Shown piece by piece: positions 22,881-35,940 of a stretch of DNA of 64,000 nt. How positions within the stretch are numbered: the first letter of the stretch is position 1; each line of letters opens with the position of its first letter. The notes beneath the pieces were generated by a model. The model did no database searches. It saw nothing but the letters and a program-made list of their open reading frames with translations, and was not told the DNA's origin. The stretch is from Torymus aiolomorphi. Lineage: Eukaryota; Arthropoda; Insecta; Hymenoptera; Torymidae. A program made the translations under genes and the position numbers. The stretch covers positions 84,480,522 through 84,544,521 of the forward strand of contig CM070877.1 of NCBI GenBank assembly GCA_036365515.1. Direction: 5' to 3'.

Positions 22881-23639
22881 CAACAACCCGCCATACCACA
22901 TTACCTATCAACAACAACTTTATTATTTCTTTTATTTTGTTTTAATTAGATGGGACCTTTCAAAATAATAACTGTATCCTCACGGATTTTCATTCATGGT
23001 CTCAAAATGATTTCGTAGATTCATTCGTCATCGAATATCATTTAATGTGTGATATCAGGAATATGGTTACGAGTCGTGAGGATTGAATATTATATTTGCT
23101 TATTCTTTGGCTCAATTTTATATTTAATCAAAAATTTAATCTTTGATTTTTAATTTTATTTTTAAGGTTTAAACTTGAAGAACTTCTATTAATCACATTG
23201 TTAATAGAAGATTAGATTATATACAATATTAGCTGCCTGTCTACGACCAATTTTTAGAAAATAATAATTTGTTTCTTGGACCAACTTAGAATAATTTTAA
23301 GTAAAAAAAACATTTAGGGATTTAATCTTTTAATTTTTGTTACTTTAACATGATGTAATTAAATATAACTTTAGATCTTATGATTTTTTTAGATTTTATG
23401 ATTATATTTTTATAATTATATGATCTTTCGAATGTTATATTGATTTTTCCGATATTATTTAAAGCTATTGCATTGAATAATTCTTTGTCAAATCGAATCA
23501 TGTTAAATAAGCGAAAATTGAATATGCAAAGTGTCGTATTTATAGGTTTAGATAATCAGGATTGATTGTACATTAAAATATTACTTGGAGAAAAGTTTTG
23601 TTTAGATGTTATCCATATATCTTTTGCATTTAATATTTT

Positions 23640-24370
23640 TGTGTAAAGTCAAATCGTTGAATAAGTGAAAATCGTCCGTTTTATGTATGTTTTGGCGTTA
23701 AAAATCGTTTGTTTGGATTTAACTTGTCGGGAATTGATTATACAAAAAAATTTTTAATAGGAAAAGTTTTGTTTTAATATTATCTATAACTTTTACATTC
23801 AACATTTTTGTGTAAAATCAAATCCTGTCAAGTTGTAGCCGAAAATCGTCCATTTTATGTATGTTTTGGCGTTAAAAATCGTTTGTTTGGATTTAACTTG
23901 TCGGGAATTGATTGTACAAAAAAATTTTTAATAGGAAAAGTTTTGTTTTAATATTATCTATAACTTTTACATTCAACATTTTTGTGTAAAATCAAATCCT
24001 GTCAAGTTGTAGCCGAAAATCGTCCATTTTATGTATATTTAGGCGTTAAAAATCGTTTTTATGAGTTCAACTCGTCAGGAATTGATTGTACAAAAAAATG
24101 TTTAACAGGAAAAAGTTTTGTTTTAATATTGTCTATAACTTTTACATTCAACATTTTTGTGTAAAATCAAATCCTGTCAAGTTATAGCCGAAAATCATCC
24201 GTTTTATGTATATTTAGGCGTTAAAAATCGTTTTTATGAGTTCAACTCGTCAGGAATTGGTTGTGCAAAAAAATTTTTAACAGGAAAAAGTTTTGTTTTA
24301 ATATTATCTATAACTTTTACATTTAACATTATTGTATAAAATCAAATCCTGTCAAGTTATAGCAAAAAAC
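23640..24370 (+). repeat. 175-bp tandem repeat, about 4-5 copies
   Basis: The block starting TGTAAAATCAAATCCTGTCA recurs at 23812, 23987, 24162 and 24337, a period of 175 bp. A diverged copy starts near 23645 and traces appear from about 23470. Each carries GCGTTAAAAATCGTTT and GGAAAAGTTTTGTTTTAATA. No gene is involved. Confidence 0.9.
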
Positions 24371-24574
24371 GACTATTTTTGATGATTTTAGCGGTTTTTT
24401 CGCTATTACATTGTTAAATATTGTTCATAGAAAAAAATTCTCCATGTAAAAAAGACGTGTTTTAATTAGTTTTAGCAGATGCATTTGTTGTCTTTTGACG
24501 TAAAATTAATTTTGTTCACATTATGTTCAAAAATCGATTTTTTCAAATTTTTATTCGCTCTGGCGTTTTTTTAT

Positions 24575-24715
24575 TTGTTGATCGATTCGGCTCGGTATAA
24601 GACTGGAGCTTACTTATAATTAGACGAGTATCTGGGCCAAAATTCGTTAAGATCTATTGGAAATTCGCAGAGATATTCCATAAACTTGACTACATACGAA
24701 CGGACATACACATAT
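24575..24715 (+). repeat. Second copy of a dispersed repeat
   Basis: Diverged partner of 22365-22495, sharing ...ATAAACTTGACTACATACG and the flanking CGGCTCGGTATAAGACTGG-type segment. No ends or coding part are recognised. Confidence 0.45.
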
Positions 24716-25040
24716 ACACCATAAAAAATGCCTAAAATAAACTAATTCTGGATGGAAAATAGTTTTTATGCAACAAATCGTTCGTTTTTGAAGTGTTACA
24801 ATTTTCGCTCTAGTGAAAATATAAGGCTCTCCCGAGAAGCGGTCGTGCCTAAAAATAGCCATTATTTATTGCCTCGTAGATAGAGCGATAAATCTAGTAC
24901 ACCGCAGTTTTCATAAACAAAAATATCTTTCATAAAACAGGTTTTAAACAGAATGATTATCCAAAAAAATATAATAGATTTTTATGTTCAAAAACGTCTA
25001 AAAAAGATAAGATTTACAAAAAACACTACAAAAACTTCTA

Positions 25041-25454
25041 ATGTTGACAACAAAGGCATCATTAGTTTACCTTACGTTAAAGAATTGGAACTTTTACAAA
25101 GAATTTTTCAAAAAATATAGTGTAAAAGTAGTATATAGTGCAAAAAACAAGTTAAATAACATTACAAAACTAGGAACAGATAAAAATGAAAATTGTAATT
25201 GTGCTAAGGTCGTATATAAAATAAACTGCAAAGATTGTAATGCGTCTTACGTTGGACAGACGAGTAGACGTTTGAAGGTTAGAGCAAAGGAGCACGCAAA
25301 AAAATATAATGACAAAGATCAAAATTCTAGATTATTTATGTACACAAAAGACAATAATCACTCAATTGATTTCCAAAATCTTAAAATACTAGACACCGAA
25401 TTAAATAATGGAAAAAGACTCTTCTCAGAAGCACTATTTATCCACACACAATAA
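25041..25454 (+). pseudogene. Penelope RT C-terminus plus GIY-YIG endonuclease
   Basis: GIY-YIG nuclease that nicks DNA for Penelope target-primed reverse transcription. VVYKINCKDCNASYVGQTSR carries the GIY-YIG equivalent (VYK...SYVGQT), the CxxC zinc pair (CKDC) and the following Arg/His/Glu region (RAKEHAKKY). It ends LFSEALFIHTQ, and a stop after that removes the last ~30 residues compared with Penelope 1. The upstream RT remnant contains several stops, so this is a dead copy. Confidence 0.85.
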
Positions 25455-26244
25455 AATTATATGAATATGCAGTTTGAGATAACTAGATTACCTGCCGAAT
25501 ACAATACATTTATAAATAATATCGATTTTCTAACTTTGTAGATAGTATTATTGATGTTCTATTGTTCTGAAAGGGTATCAGGAGCGCACGTCTAGCTGGA
25601 GGTGTAGCCTAGCCTTTCGTAGGCCGGCATATACCACTATGATCAACACCATTAGCTCCACCTCTACCAATACGTGCAGCCCTATTACCTCTGTCTTTGC
25701 GCTAGCTCTGTCAGTGGCATCTCTTCAGCGCAGCGACCCCAGCCAGTGGTGTTATTCAGCTTTTCTTTATTTCTATACTAAAGAAATAATTCATATCAAA
25801 TAATAAAATATGCGTCTTTAATATTTCAATTTGCTCAATTTTGCTCAGTTCTTCATTCATTTGCACATATCAAAATTTTGTCTTGAAGGCAAAAAACGCT
25901 AATAATGCGTTCTATTGTTTTTTACTGTTATTGTTTTCAATGTTTACATTATTTAAACATTGAGACATTATGAGCAAATTAAATGACATTTAGCACAATT
26001 TTTTTCTTGTCTATTGATTATTTTTTTGTAAAAACCAAAGAAATCGCCTCGGCTGGGGTAGCGACGCTCATTTCTCCAACCCGTCCGCATTTGAAAACCA
26101 TTTTAACATGTATTGGTTATGACTGTGATGTTACGGCGGTGTATACGTACTTAATGCTGAGTATAAAAGCCGAAATTTTGTAACGAGTTGGTTGACGAGC
26201 GGAGTGTCTTCCCGCATAACCAAACTTGACAACTACGTTTCAAT

Positions 26245-26385
26245 GTAAGTTAATTTCTAGTCATATCATTAATGTGATTTTATTTATCTATTGTGTTGTT
26301 AATATATATGTATAATTTTGTAATTTCAATAGAGTCCTGAAGAAGGTCATTAATAAAATGACCAAAACGTCGAAAAAAGTAAAAT
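26245..26385 (+). ncRNA. Penelope pLTR intron plus degenerate hammerhead core
   Basis: GTAAGT (26245) to AG (26332) looks like the short 5'-leader intron known for Penelope. Directly after it comes CTGAAGA (26337-26343), stem II AGGTCAT/ATGACC with a TAATAAA loop, and then AAAACGTC. The invariant G before AAAC is A here, so the ribozyme is predicted inactive. Confidence 0.55.
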
Positions 26386-26519
26386 GTTGCTTTGTTTTTA
26401 TTACCCACGTCTTTAAACAAAAGCACATTGCTGGTAGATAGGCCATTAGATTCAACGTCACAAATATATAAAGTGAGATACAGGATTTCCGTATCTATTT
26501 ACCGGACTTCTCTTTCTAT

Positions 26520-27330
26520 TAGATTTTCTTTGAATCGTTAAACTGTCTACTTTTATTTTCTATATTCTTTGCATTATCGTTTACTTTGTCGTTTATAACA
26601 TTATCAAAATTTGTTTGATTATCTCTATTCGACTCGACAGTCGACATAGAAGATAATTGATTAGTTTCGTTTTCATCTGCATCATATTCGTTTATTTCAG
26701 ATTCACTTTTATATATTTCATTTTGTATATGTTCATTTTCCTCAACAACTTTTACATGTCTGGCATTTATTACTCTATTATTTATGAAAACTCTTGAACC
26801 ATTTTCACTGTAACATACTAATACACCTACTTTAGCTTTATCGTCCCATTTACTTTTCTTAAAGCTTCTGGAACTCTTACAAAGACTCTATTGCCATAGA
26901 TTTTTAGATGTTCAACATTACCTTGCTGCTACTCCGTTTAACTCGTGAACGTAGGATGGACATGGCAATAATTGCATTCCTTTACTTTTAACAAAATCAT
27001 AAATTTCTCGATTCAAACATTCTTTACTGTTATCACATTGTAATTTTTTCACCCTTTCATTGAAAATATTTTCAACTTGATTAACAAATTCAATAAAACA
27101 ACTCGCGGTTTCTGCTTTACTTTTAATACAAAAAATTCTAGTGCATTTGCTATAATCATCAATAAAAGTCACAAAATACTTTTCGCCACCATAACCTAGT
27201 GTCTTATGTGGCCCATTCAAATCAGTCTGAATCAATTCCAAAATTTCGTTTGTTTCTGATATTTTATTTTTAAACGATAATTTGCCATTTTACTCTCTAT
27301 GCAATTTGCACATTTTATTTTAATACTCTC
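26520..27330 (-). pseudogene. Copia 2 integrase
   Basis: Integrase core of the copia type: LIQTDLNGPHKTLGYGGEKY supplies the first Asp and QCDNSKE the second. The third catalytic residue is lost, since NGVAAR stands where related copies have NGVAER. Immediately afterwards the frame stops and jumps to ...VEHLKIYGNRVFVRVPE, so part of the integrase is deleted. The integrase C-terminal extension runs to about 26520 and the polyprotein ends there. Confidence 0.8.
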
Positions 27331-27497
27331 GATTTTATCTGACAAACCTACTACTAATTTATTGTTCACTAATTTATGTAGATATTGGAAATTTACATGA
27401 CCTAAAACCGTATGCCATTTTTTTTATCAGTTAAATTGACGCTATTTACATAAGTATCATTATTATTCCTTTTTGTTACATAACTTCTCATATAATA

Positions 27498-28965
27498 TCA
27501 ATTTTCTATTTGTTTAGCAACAGCTATTAATTCTCTGGAATGATTGTAAATTTTTGAATTTTCATTTTTTGCTATAATTGAACAACTTTTTGCTATCTTC
27601 GAGAAACTTAACAGATTTTGTTTAATATATTCGACATAGTTTTGTGTAATATATTCGACATTGCTTAAATCTACTTTGCTTACATTATAATAATTTTTAA
27701 AATACAATTTCATAGTTCCTATCTTAGTCGCTTTTAAAAATTTTCCATCTGGTAATTTTACATTGATTGGATTTTTTAGCTTTACATATTTATCAAAGAA
27801 TTTACCACTTTTCACTATGTGATCCATGCACCCACTATTTAACAACCCTTTTAATTCACTTTCACTATCTTCAGTGTAGTCGTTGGCTGTTACTTGATTT
27901 ACTTGGGGCGTTATCCATGATGCAGTTGACTTCGCTTCAGCTGACTTGTACTCGCCTTCTGGCCTGCCTGTCTCTCTGCTCTGGTCACGTCCTCAGTGTG
28001 ATCTGCCTCGGTTGAAGCCTCTTTGGGTCCCTCGTTGACCTCTACTGTTGCCCCTCGTTGCCTCTGTTGCCTTGCTGGCCTTGCCAATAGTTCTTCTGGC
28101 GATGACCAACTCTTCCACATGTATAGCATATTCCTTGAGTTTTTGTTGAACATTACATTTTCTTGTCATTATCCATTTTATTCATATTTTTTTCTATTAT
28201 CTTTGACTTAACATATTCGACTGTGCGTCCTTCTTCAGGAATAAAATCTATAAAGTCTCCAATATGACTATAACTTGGTGGTAGACTTTGATAAGATATC
28301 TCATTTTGTCAGCTTCATCCAATTTCCATCAGCTGTTTTAAATTCATTTACAGCCTTTTCAAAATCCACAAAGAAATCTTCTACTCGGTCATAATTTTTC
28401 AATTTAACTTCTTCTATTATTTCTCTCCATGTTATTTGCATAGCTGTAGATTTTATTAAATATATTTTATGAAACTTTTTTATCATTTCATATGCTACCG
28501 TACACTCTCCAATATATTCTAGTTGTTTATCTGTGAGAGCACTCATCAATATAGTTCTCGCTTAAAATCTTTTTTCATCCAGACATCTACTTGTTCAATA
28601 CTTATATTTCTGGTTGTTTGTTCTTTGCATTCTTTATATTCTAGCAAAGTCATTAATCGTATCTTCTAACTTGAATAATTTACACCATCGAAAATAGGTA
28701 TCATAATATCTTCGATTTTTGCTTGCTTAGCCGTCTCGATTTCTTTTACACTTATATTCCTGTATACTTTATTTTTAAGTACTACAATCTTCTTGATTTT
28801 CTTTAAAAATGCTTTTCGAATTTGTTTTTTTATTTGAATCCATTCATCGTTTTTATTTTCTGATTCGTGTTCTTGCTCTGACTTGATCTCGTCACTCATC
28901 TGTACATGTTTATAACCTATAAATTTTCCACGTGTTCGATACTTGCACTTTACCTCGCGTTCCAC
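27498..28965 (-). pseudogene. Copia 2 gag and protease region
   Basis: The gag segment from 28965 ends in IPIFDGVNYSS, the usual copia gag motif before WKFR. It continues after a frameshift in 28549-28301 (DKQLEYIGECTVAYEMIKKF, VEDFFVDFEKAVNEFK). The zinc-knuckle region at about 28150 is shifted out of frame. The protease segment (27845 downward) reads MLNSGCMDHIVKSGKFF where family members have the catalytic Asp-Ser-Gly: Asp is replaced by Asn. Several frameshifts and stops make it non-functional. Confidence 0.75.
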
Positions 28966-29352
28966 TTACCGAGTTTAATCCATTAGCATCGCGCTGTTCT
29001 CTTAAATATTTTTGAAAAATCCTTTTGTTTTCCTTTAGCTAACAGTTTACACTTCTCGTTTAAATATATATTTTTCAATTTCCATTGTTCTTAACTTATT
29101 CTTTTCACTTCAAACTTTTTTGTTTTTCTGATCACGTTTTTTCTTTCGTCATTCACGTTTCACTCAACAAGTACTTCTATTTAGATGCTTAATTTTTTAC
29201 TTGACAAGTACTTTTATTTAATTGCACAATTCTACACTTTTATTTCCACGTGGCTTTTCTAGCCTCACTTGGTTTTATCCCCCCATTATATCTATAGAAA
29301 TCGAAAGTTCATATAGAAGATAAGGAATTTCGGAACCACGTACCTGCTACCA

Positions 29353-29590
29353 TGTTGGAATTTGTGATGAATAATGTGAGAATAAATATTAATAGAAGTA
29401 ATAGAAAGAAGTTTGTTAGTGGCAAAAGCCAGTCGGCACCTCTGCCTACATCACAGTCAGAAAGTAGAGTGTATGAGAAACATTCTAAGTGCGCCACTCT
29501 TGCCTGCGCTTGTCACGTTGCACGAAATCGTCGCTAACCAAGAGATGGCGCGACAAGTACTAATTAGCTACAAGATCAAAATATAAGAGT
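29353..29590 (-). repeat. 5' LTR of copia 2 (outer boundary uncertain)
   Basis: Starts, on the plus strand, TGTTGGAATTTGTG next to the primer-binding site, and its interior is clearly homologous to the copia 1 LTR. Its other end cannot be placed, because from about 29548 the sequence is also part of the large inverted repeat 29548-35371. Confidence 0.55.
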
Positions 29591-31075
29591 GCCATCACAG
29601 TAGACTGAGCACAAGCTTTTATTAAGAAAATTGTGCCTGTGAAAAACTACAAAGATACGTTGTGATATTCTAAAAACTGATATTCGACGTTAATACTGCT
29701 GGAAAATAACTTTCCCGCACGCTCGCGGTCATATGTGCAGTCATGGCTTCGACGTAAGATTATATATAGATGCAGTCTCCGAGGAGCTCTCACTCGCCTT
29801 CAACCTCAGGATCCACAGACATGCGCTCGCGCTGCGCTCGCCGCAAACGCGCCCTACCTGTCACAGTCAGCCCATTATTAATGCCTTACGACTACGGGCT
29901 ATGAGCTTCGATTTTAGTACTCGTAGGCTCATCCGCTGATTTGTTTACTGGTAAAGCTAAACCAATCAGTGTGGAAGTCTACGGGTACTAAGGTAGGTAC
30001 CAAGGTAGGTTGTAGTCATAAGGCATAGAACATGCAATACTGAGTTGCTGTTATACGCAGGAGCGGGTGCGCTGAGCGCATGGATGCGTGCAAACAACCG
30101 AACCATTGGGTACGCGGCCCAATGCTGCGTCTACAGACACGGTGGCACGCGCACTCCAGTGTATAAAGCATAGGCTGCTTCACACATCAATGCTCATTGC
30201 GCTCACATGCACGTTCCCGTGTATCAGCATATACTTAGGCTCGGTCACACGTTACGAGCGCTCCCAAACTTTTGTGCTCTCTTCGCGCGTGGCCGCGCGC
30301 ATTCGCGTCCGTTCACGTACAATCGCTGTTATCTGGCGGGAGCCCAAATAATCAGCAATCAAGTCCACAAAGCGCAGCACAGCGCTATATGTGTACACTC
30401 CTTTACACACGGGAGTGCAAGCGCGCCGCCGAGGTCGTGGACGCGGCCTCAAAGTGAGGCTTAGCTTAGGCCGTGTATGTAGTCGGCATACTTGGCTGCG
30501 CACTTACCGACGCCGACGACCAACCGAGAGTGACGCGCGCGTGTTACCGCGATACCAAGGCTGCTTCCCCAATCAAACGCGCGCGCGCGCTCGCAGATCC
30601 AACGCCGGGGTTGCTGCGCGCGCGCTCGCGCTCGGCATTAAAACAAACGGCGACGCACGAGCACGCTCGACTTTAAAACGAACGGCAACGCGCGAGCGCG
30701 TTCGACCGTAAACCCATCATCGCTCGCAAATCGGAATGCAGATGCGCAAGGCCGCGAGCTTGGAATATAGTCTAACCAGTACCGAGGTTAACTCGCTCGC
30801 GCTCAGCTGTGTATAAGCCAGCTTTGAGGACCTGGCCTGGAGCTAGAATACTTCTTACTGGAAGAAAAAAAAACAAAAATACACCAGCATCGAGGTTGAC
30901 GCACTCGAGCTCAACTACGTACACAGCGTCGAGAGGCTTTTATTTATTAGATAAATATAAGTATTAAATGATAATTAAGTAATTACAATCATTTTAAAGA
31001 AATTGATACTTTGTGTGATTTTTTTTTTTGTATATTTTACAGACTTACAAGTTGGATTTTATAGATTAGATTATT
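29548..31075 (+). repeat. Left arm of a 5.8-kb inverted repeat
   Basis: Reverse complement of 33605-35371 with indels. Shared blocks, outside to inside, include GTGCCATCACAGTAGACTG, TTTCCCGCACGCTCGCGG, GAGTTGCTGTTATACGC, CGCTCAGCTGTGTATA-type segments and TGATTTTTTTTTTTGTATA. The arm is GC- and CpG-rich with long purine/pyrimidine CGCGCG stretches. Several Arg-rich open frames in it are composition artefacts. No gene is supported. Confidence 0.75.
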
Positions 31076-31132
31076 TTATATATTGATGAAGAGTGGACAA
31101 AGAACTAGGGCGGCCGAACCCTTCTGCCCCTA

Positions 31133-31457
31133 CACTCACCTGCTCCTCACTTCGCTCGTCGCCCCCCCCCTCTCCCTATGTAAAAACTTCGTTTTTACAT
31201 AATAGGCACGACCGCAATGCTCAGAAGAATCTCATAATTTTATTATTGCAAAAATTGTAATACTTTATTTTTATCGTTTTTATCATTAAAATAAACATAA
31301 ATACATCTGCAATAAAATTAAAATAAAAATTATCCATTTACTTTTACACATTTATTTCATTTTTTTTTTTATAAAAGGTAGGCATTATGTAAAAACGAAG
31401 TTTTTACATAGGGAGAGGGGGGGCGACGAGCGAAGCGAGGAGCAGGTGTGTGTGGGA
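31133..31457. mobile_element. MITE-like element with ~75-bp inverted termini
   Basis: CACCTGCTCCTCACTTCGCT... at 31138 is matched in reverse by ...AGCGAAGCGAGGAGCAGGTG ending near 31447. The arms continue inward through a C-run and end in a nested palindrome, ATGTAAAAAC-TTC-GTTTTTACAT, present once in each arm (31178-31200, 31387-31409). The ~180-bp centre is AT-rich and non-coding. Target duplication was not identified. Confidence 0.65.
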
Positions 31458-31549
31458 GCCGGGGGGGTTGGCGTGTCGAAGACATTAAGCAAAAAAGAAG
31501 TGATAGAAATTGTACACCAAGAAAAAAATGGATCACTAAAGCAATAATT

Positions 31550-31829
31550 GTTTCGCAGGTGTAACAGATACAATAATTGCCATGTCATTAAAAACAATTG
31601 CGCCATATATCGCACTACCATTAGCATATTTATTCAATCTCTCGATAGAGAAAAATGTGTGGCCAGGGGCGCTTAAGAGTGCAGAAGTAATTCCTATATA
31701 TAAAGCAGGAAATAAAGCAGATTTAACGAATTACAGGCCGATCTCACTTATTTAGAACATTGCAAAAATTTTTGAAAAAATTATTTATAATCGAATATAT
31801 AATTTCCTAAAGGAATGTAACATACTTTC

Positions 31830-31835
<6 letters not shown>
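31550..31835 (+). pseudogene. LINE 5 reverse transcriptase, N-terminal fragment
   Basis: Translates as an RT finger region: SLKTIAPYIALPLAYLF, EVIPIYKAGNK, LTNYRPISLI, a stop, then [18 protein letters not shown]. The order is that of the early RT blocks of Jockey/CR1/RTE-type LINEs. The endonuclease part is absent, so the copy is 5'-truncated. Confidence 0.75.
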
Positions 31836-31913
<78 letters not shown>

Positions 31914-31915
<2 letters not shown>

Positions 31916-32050
31916 AACGTGACTTATGCAGACACTTTCTGAACTGGTGCGAGACTTATGCTGACTTTGCGGTACTTATGCGGACGTCCGCATAATTTTT
32001 ACGTGTTAATTTTACATAAATATTAACACGCGATGTCAACATAAGTCCTG

Positions 32051-32054
<4 letters not shown>
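31914..32054. mobile_element. 141-bp TA-flanked MITE
   Basis: The ends GGAACGTGACTTATGCAGAC and, reversed, GAAACAGGACTTATGTTGAC match at 15 of 20 positions. The element lies between two (TA)n tracts, consistent with a TA-targeting family inserted in a (TA)n microsatellite. It is non-coding. Confidence 0.55.
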
Positions 32055-33307
<1,253 letters not shown>

Positions 33308-33604
33308 AGGCTGTAAAAACTTTTAATACTTTACCAAATAAATTAAAATGTTTAAATATAAGTAAAATAACTATTAAGAAAAACATTAAGAAATTTATAA
33401 AGTCTATGTAGATGTTTATTACCAATGTTGGGCAACTATTTGTTGTAGTTAATCTTGTAAATTTTATGGATATGTTGTTAAATTGGGATACTAGTTTTAA
33501 GTTAGTTTTTATATTATTCCAGCCTATGTAAAGGTAACTGCGCTTACCTCTATAGGGTTTACTTTTTGTAATCAATCTGGTTAAATAAATAAAAAAAAAA
33601 AAAA

Positions 33605-35371
33605 AAAAAACTAAAATCCAACGTGTAAATCTGTAAAATATACAAAAAAAAAATCACACAAAGTATCAATTTCTTTAAAATGATTGTAATTACTTAATTA
33701 TCATTTAATACTTATACTTATATAATAAATAAAAGCACTCTCGACGCTGTGCACGTAGTTGAGCTCGAGTGAGTTAAACTCGACGCTGGTGTATTTTTGT
33801 TTTTTTTTCTTCCAGTAAGAAGTACTCTAGCTCCAGGCCAGGTCCTCAAAGCTGGTGTATACACAGCTGAGCACGAGCGAGTTAACCTCGGTACTGGTTA
33901 GACTATATTCCAAGCTCGCGGCCTTGCGCATCTGCATTCCGATTTCCGAGCGATGATGGGTTTACGGTCGAACGCGCTCGCGCGTCGCCGTTTGTTTTAA
34001 TGTCGAGCGCGCTCGCGCGGCGCCGTCAGTTTTAATGTCGAGCGCGCTCGCGCGTCGTCGTTTGTTTTAATGTCGAGCGCGCGTTTGGTTGGGGAAGCAG
34101 CCTTAGTATCTCGTTAACGCGTGCGCGTCTCTCTTAGTCGGTCGTCGGCGTCGGTAAGTGCGCAGCCCAGTATGCCAATTACATACACGGTCTAAGCTAA
34201 GCCTCACATTGAGGCCGCATCCACAACCTCGACGGCGCGCGTGCCCCGTGTGTAAAGGAGTGTACACATATAGCGCTGTGGTACGCTTTGTGGGCTTGAT
34301 TGCTGATTGGTTGGGCTCCCACCAGATAAGAGCGATTGCACATGAACGGACGCGAATGCGCGCGGCCACGTGCGAAGAGAGCACAAGCGCTGTTTCTCTC
34401 ATTGGTCTCAGCGGGCGCGCACGCCTAAGACAACCAAAGAGAAGCGAGCGCGTTTGCTCTCTCCGCGCGCGGCCACGCGCACTCCCATCCATTCGCATGT
34501 AATCGCTCTTATGTGGCGAGAGCCTTGATGACTGAATCATGGATAGCAAGGGTACGCTCGTGCTTGGCGTTTGCACCATCGGTCGCCCAAACACCCTAAT
34601 CCTATGGCATGGCTGATTCCCATCGATGTGTTCGTACGAGCGTTCCTGAGAACGAGAATTTGGGAACGCTCGTAACGTGCGACCGAGTCTTAAGTATATG
34701 CTGATACAAGGGAACGTACGTGTGAGCGCAATGAGCATGGATGTGGAAGCAGCCTATGCTTTATACACGGGAGTGCGCGTGCCACCGAAGCTAGACGCAG
34801 CATTAGGCCGCGTACCCAATGGTACGGTTGTTTGCACGCATCCATGCGCTCAGCGTACCCGCTCCCGCGTATAACAGCAACTCAATATTGCATGTTCTAT
34901 GCCTTATGACTGTAACCTACCTTGGTACCTACCTTAGTACGCGTAGACTTCCACACTGATTGGTTTAGCTTTACCAGTGGACCAATCAGCGGATGAGCCT
35001 ACGAGTACTAAAATCGAAGCTCATAGCCCGTAGTCATAAGGCATTAATAGCTTGCAACGTGGACTGACTGTGACAGGTAGGGCGCGTTCGCGACGAGCGC
35101 AACGCGAGCGCATGTCTGTGGATTCTGAGGTTGAAGGCGAATGAGAGGTCCTCGGAGACTGCATCTATATATAATCACACGCCGGAACCATGACTGCACA
35201 TATGACCGCGAGCGTGCGGGAAAGTTATTTTCCAGCAGCATTAACGTCAAATATCGTTCTTTAGAATATCATAAAGTATCTTTGTAGTTTTTCACAGGCA
35301 CAATTTTGTTAATAAACGATTGTGCACAGTCTACTGTGATGGCACGCTAACATTTAGTACTATATCCAACA
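33605..35371 (-). repeat. Right arm of the 5.8-kb inverted repeat
   Basis: Inverted partner of 29548-31075. It is longer because it includes extra material at about 34380-34650 and more copies of a ~38-bp GC-rich unit (TTTTAATGTCGAGCGCGCTC..., 33965-34085). The outer end reads ...TATCCAACA at 35371, mirroring the TGTTGGA that opens the copia 2 LTR at 29353, so arm and LTR may be related. No gene is supported. Confidence 0.75.
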
Positions 35372-35940
35372 ATTTTAAAAGCATAAAAACTTACAACTCA
35401 ATGCAAGCATGGTGCATAATCTGGAATCGTATTAGCCTTAAATACAGATTTCTGTCCATACCTCGTTTTCTGTATCTTTCATTTTCTAGCTTCTGTAACA
35501 GTGCAATCATTTCTTCTTTTTTTAATCTCTCCCGTCTGCTGCTCATACTCTCAACATCTTCTGATACACTTGGACTTCTTAAATTGACAACATTTTTATT
35601 TAATTTAGAGTTCATCGTGATATAGCCAGGAGGTTGCCTCCCCTCTGATGAGGCTCTGTTATAAAAGTACCAAAAATAGCTACCTAAAAATAATGTTCAC
35701 ATAATTATGTAATTTCAATAGTTATTATCATTTTACATTTACAATTCTATTACCTGCAGAACAGTTGGAGTGTTTAAGCTCATCATCTATTGAACTGCAG
35801 TGATCTATTGCAACTTGTATGGCTCCCTGCATTTTTTCAATATCATCAGAATTATTTACATGACTAGCCTTTCTGTAATAACTTTACTTCAGAATTATTT
35901 ACATGAATAGCCTTTCTGTGATAACTAAACTTCAGAATTA

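Larger units (their letters stand above)
24860..26460 (+). mobile_element. Penelope-like element 4, 5'-truncated
   Basis: Begins inside the last RT segment (reading ...VDRAIN near 24880), continues into the GIY-YIG endonuclease and ends with the pLTR-type terminal region: a TATAAAA at 26162-26168, an intron-like GTAAGT...CAATAG at 26245-26332 and a hammerhead-like core at 26337-26370. The very end (GGTAGATAGGCCATTAGATTC, about 26430) matches the end of Penelope 1 near 44000 (GGTAGACTTGGCCATTAAATTC). 25460-26160 is its 3' non-coding part. No target duplication was found. Confidence 0.8.
26500..29590 (-). mobile_element. Ty1/copia element 2, 3'-truncated
   Basis: Minus-strand gag, protease and integrase in order, with a 5' LTR to the right (29353 onward) and a primer-binding site reading TGGTAGCAGG on the minus strand at about 29343-29352. 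RT, RNase H and the 3' LTR are absent; the element stops near 26500, next to Penelope 4. It belongs to the same family as copia 1 (51949-55943): the LTRs share GCGCACTTAGAATGTTTCT and GTGCCGACTGGC. Confidence 0.8.

Noticed and set aside
26337..26370. Active hammerhead in Penelope 4
   Set aside because: The invariant G of the GAAA box is replaced by A, so it is listed as degenerate only.
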